The position numbers were made by a program, and so were the translations under genes. From NCBI GenBank assembly GCA_964528035.1, contig CAZGQY010000239.1, positions 1 through 5,562 on the forward strand: a DNA stretch of 5,562 bases, read 5' to 3'. This document shows, one piece after another, positions 5,436-5,562 of this stretch; the first letter of the stretch is position 1, and every line of letters begins with the position of its first letter. The notes below the pieces were generated by a model. That model searched no databases. It saw only the letters and a list, made by a program, of their open reading frames with translations, and was not told the origin of the DNA. Origin of the DNA: CAZGQY01 sp964528035. GTDB lineage: Bacteria; Pseudomonadota; Gammaproteobacteria; Methylococcales; UBA1147.

Positions 5436-5462
5436 ATATGCGTCTGGAAAATGATTTTTAAA
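5436..5462 (-). promoter_or_regulatory. Candidate heat-shock (sigma32-like) promoter of the Hsp20 gene
   Basis: The minus strand has GTTTAAA (TTTAAA at 5462-5457), a 14-base spacer, and CGCATAT (5442-5436). This resembles CTTGAAA-N13-15-CCCATNT with mismatches in both boxes. Start of transcription would fall near 5429, giving a leader of about 80 bases made almost entirely of the two hairpins. A sigma70 reading of the same stretch is also possible. Confidence 0.45.
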
Positions 5463-5528
5463 CCCCTTTGGTAACTACTTGCCCTTTAATCGATACAGCT
5501 TTCTATAGGGGATCTGTGGAGGAAGTGT

Positions 5529-5562
5529 ATGCGGCAGGGAAGCCGCATCCAAGCCTACAAGG
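5529..5562. repeat. Edge of a probable dispersed intergenic repeat with a GCGGC hairpin
   Basis: ATGCGGC (5529-5535) and GCCGCAT (5542-5548) form a perfect 7-bp stem with the loop AGGGAA, followed by CCAAGCCTACAAGG up to the window edge. From memory, similar GCGGC-GCCGC stems followed by AAGCCTACA-like sequence recur between genes in several marine gammaproteobacteria. That family link is recollection and cannot be proved from one copy. Confidence 0.45.

Noticed and set aside
1..5562. Defence island, CRISPR array, toxin-antitoxin pair or retron
   Set aside because: No regularly spaced direct repeats, nuclease, reverse transcriptase or small paired genes are visible; the genes look like ordinary chromosomal content.

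Overview
The window looks like a chromosomal stretch from a marine-type gammaproteobacterium, perhaps Oceanospirillales or a relative. This rests on protein style (DmlR/CrgA-like LysR regulator, IbpA-type small heat-shock protein), AT-leaning genes and GC-rich structured repeats at both ends. The taxonomic call is an inference.

Layout. Positions 1-179 hold a GC-rich, highly structured block with no convincing gene. A small cysteine-rich lipoprotein (minus, 180-488) and a LysR-type regulator (plus, 655-1551) diverge from a shared control region that carries a consensus -10 box and two inverted repeats. Convergent to the regulator is a 656-residue inner-membrane-anchored coiled-coil protein (minus, 1585-3555). 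It has an acidic central section with four copies of an [DE]LW motif and a GAF-like C-terminal part. A 319-base gap follows, containing one inverted repeat. Next comes a divergent double-hotdog protein (plus, 3875-4804) of the MaoC/(R)-hydratase type. It faces, across a long stem-loop at 4826-4865, an IbpA/Hsp20 gene (minus, 4881-5348). The right edge carries a 7-bp GC-rich hairpin that resembles a dispersed repeat and runs out of the window.

The best-supported regulatory feature is the leader of the Hsp20 gene. A heat-shock-like promoter lies just before an 11-bp hairpin. A second hairpin then buries the Shine-Dalgarno sequence and has a single bulged G in a UUGCU context. This is the architecture of a ROSE RNA thermometer.

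Apart from the divergent lipoprotein/LysR pair, the genes do not form an obvious operon or pathway. I see no defence system, CRISPR array, tRNA, rRNA or transposase. The least explained genes are the LW-repeat coiled-coil protein and the hotdog protein.
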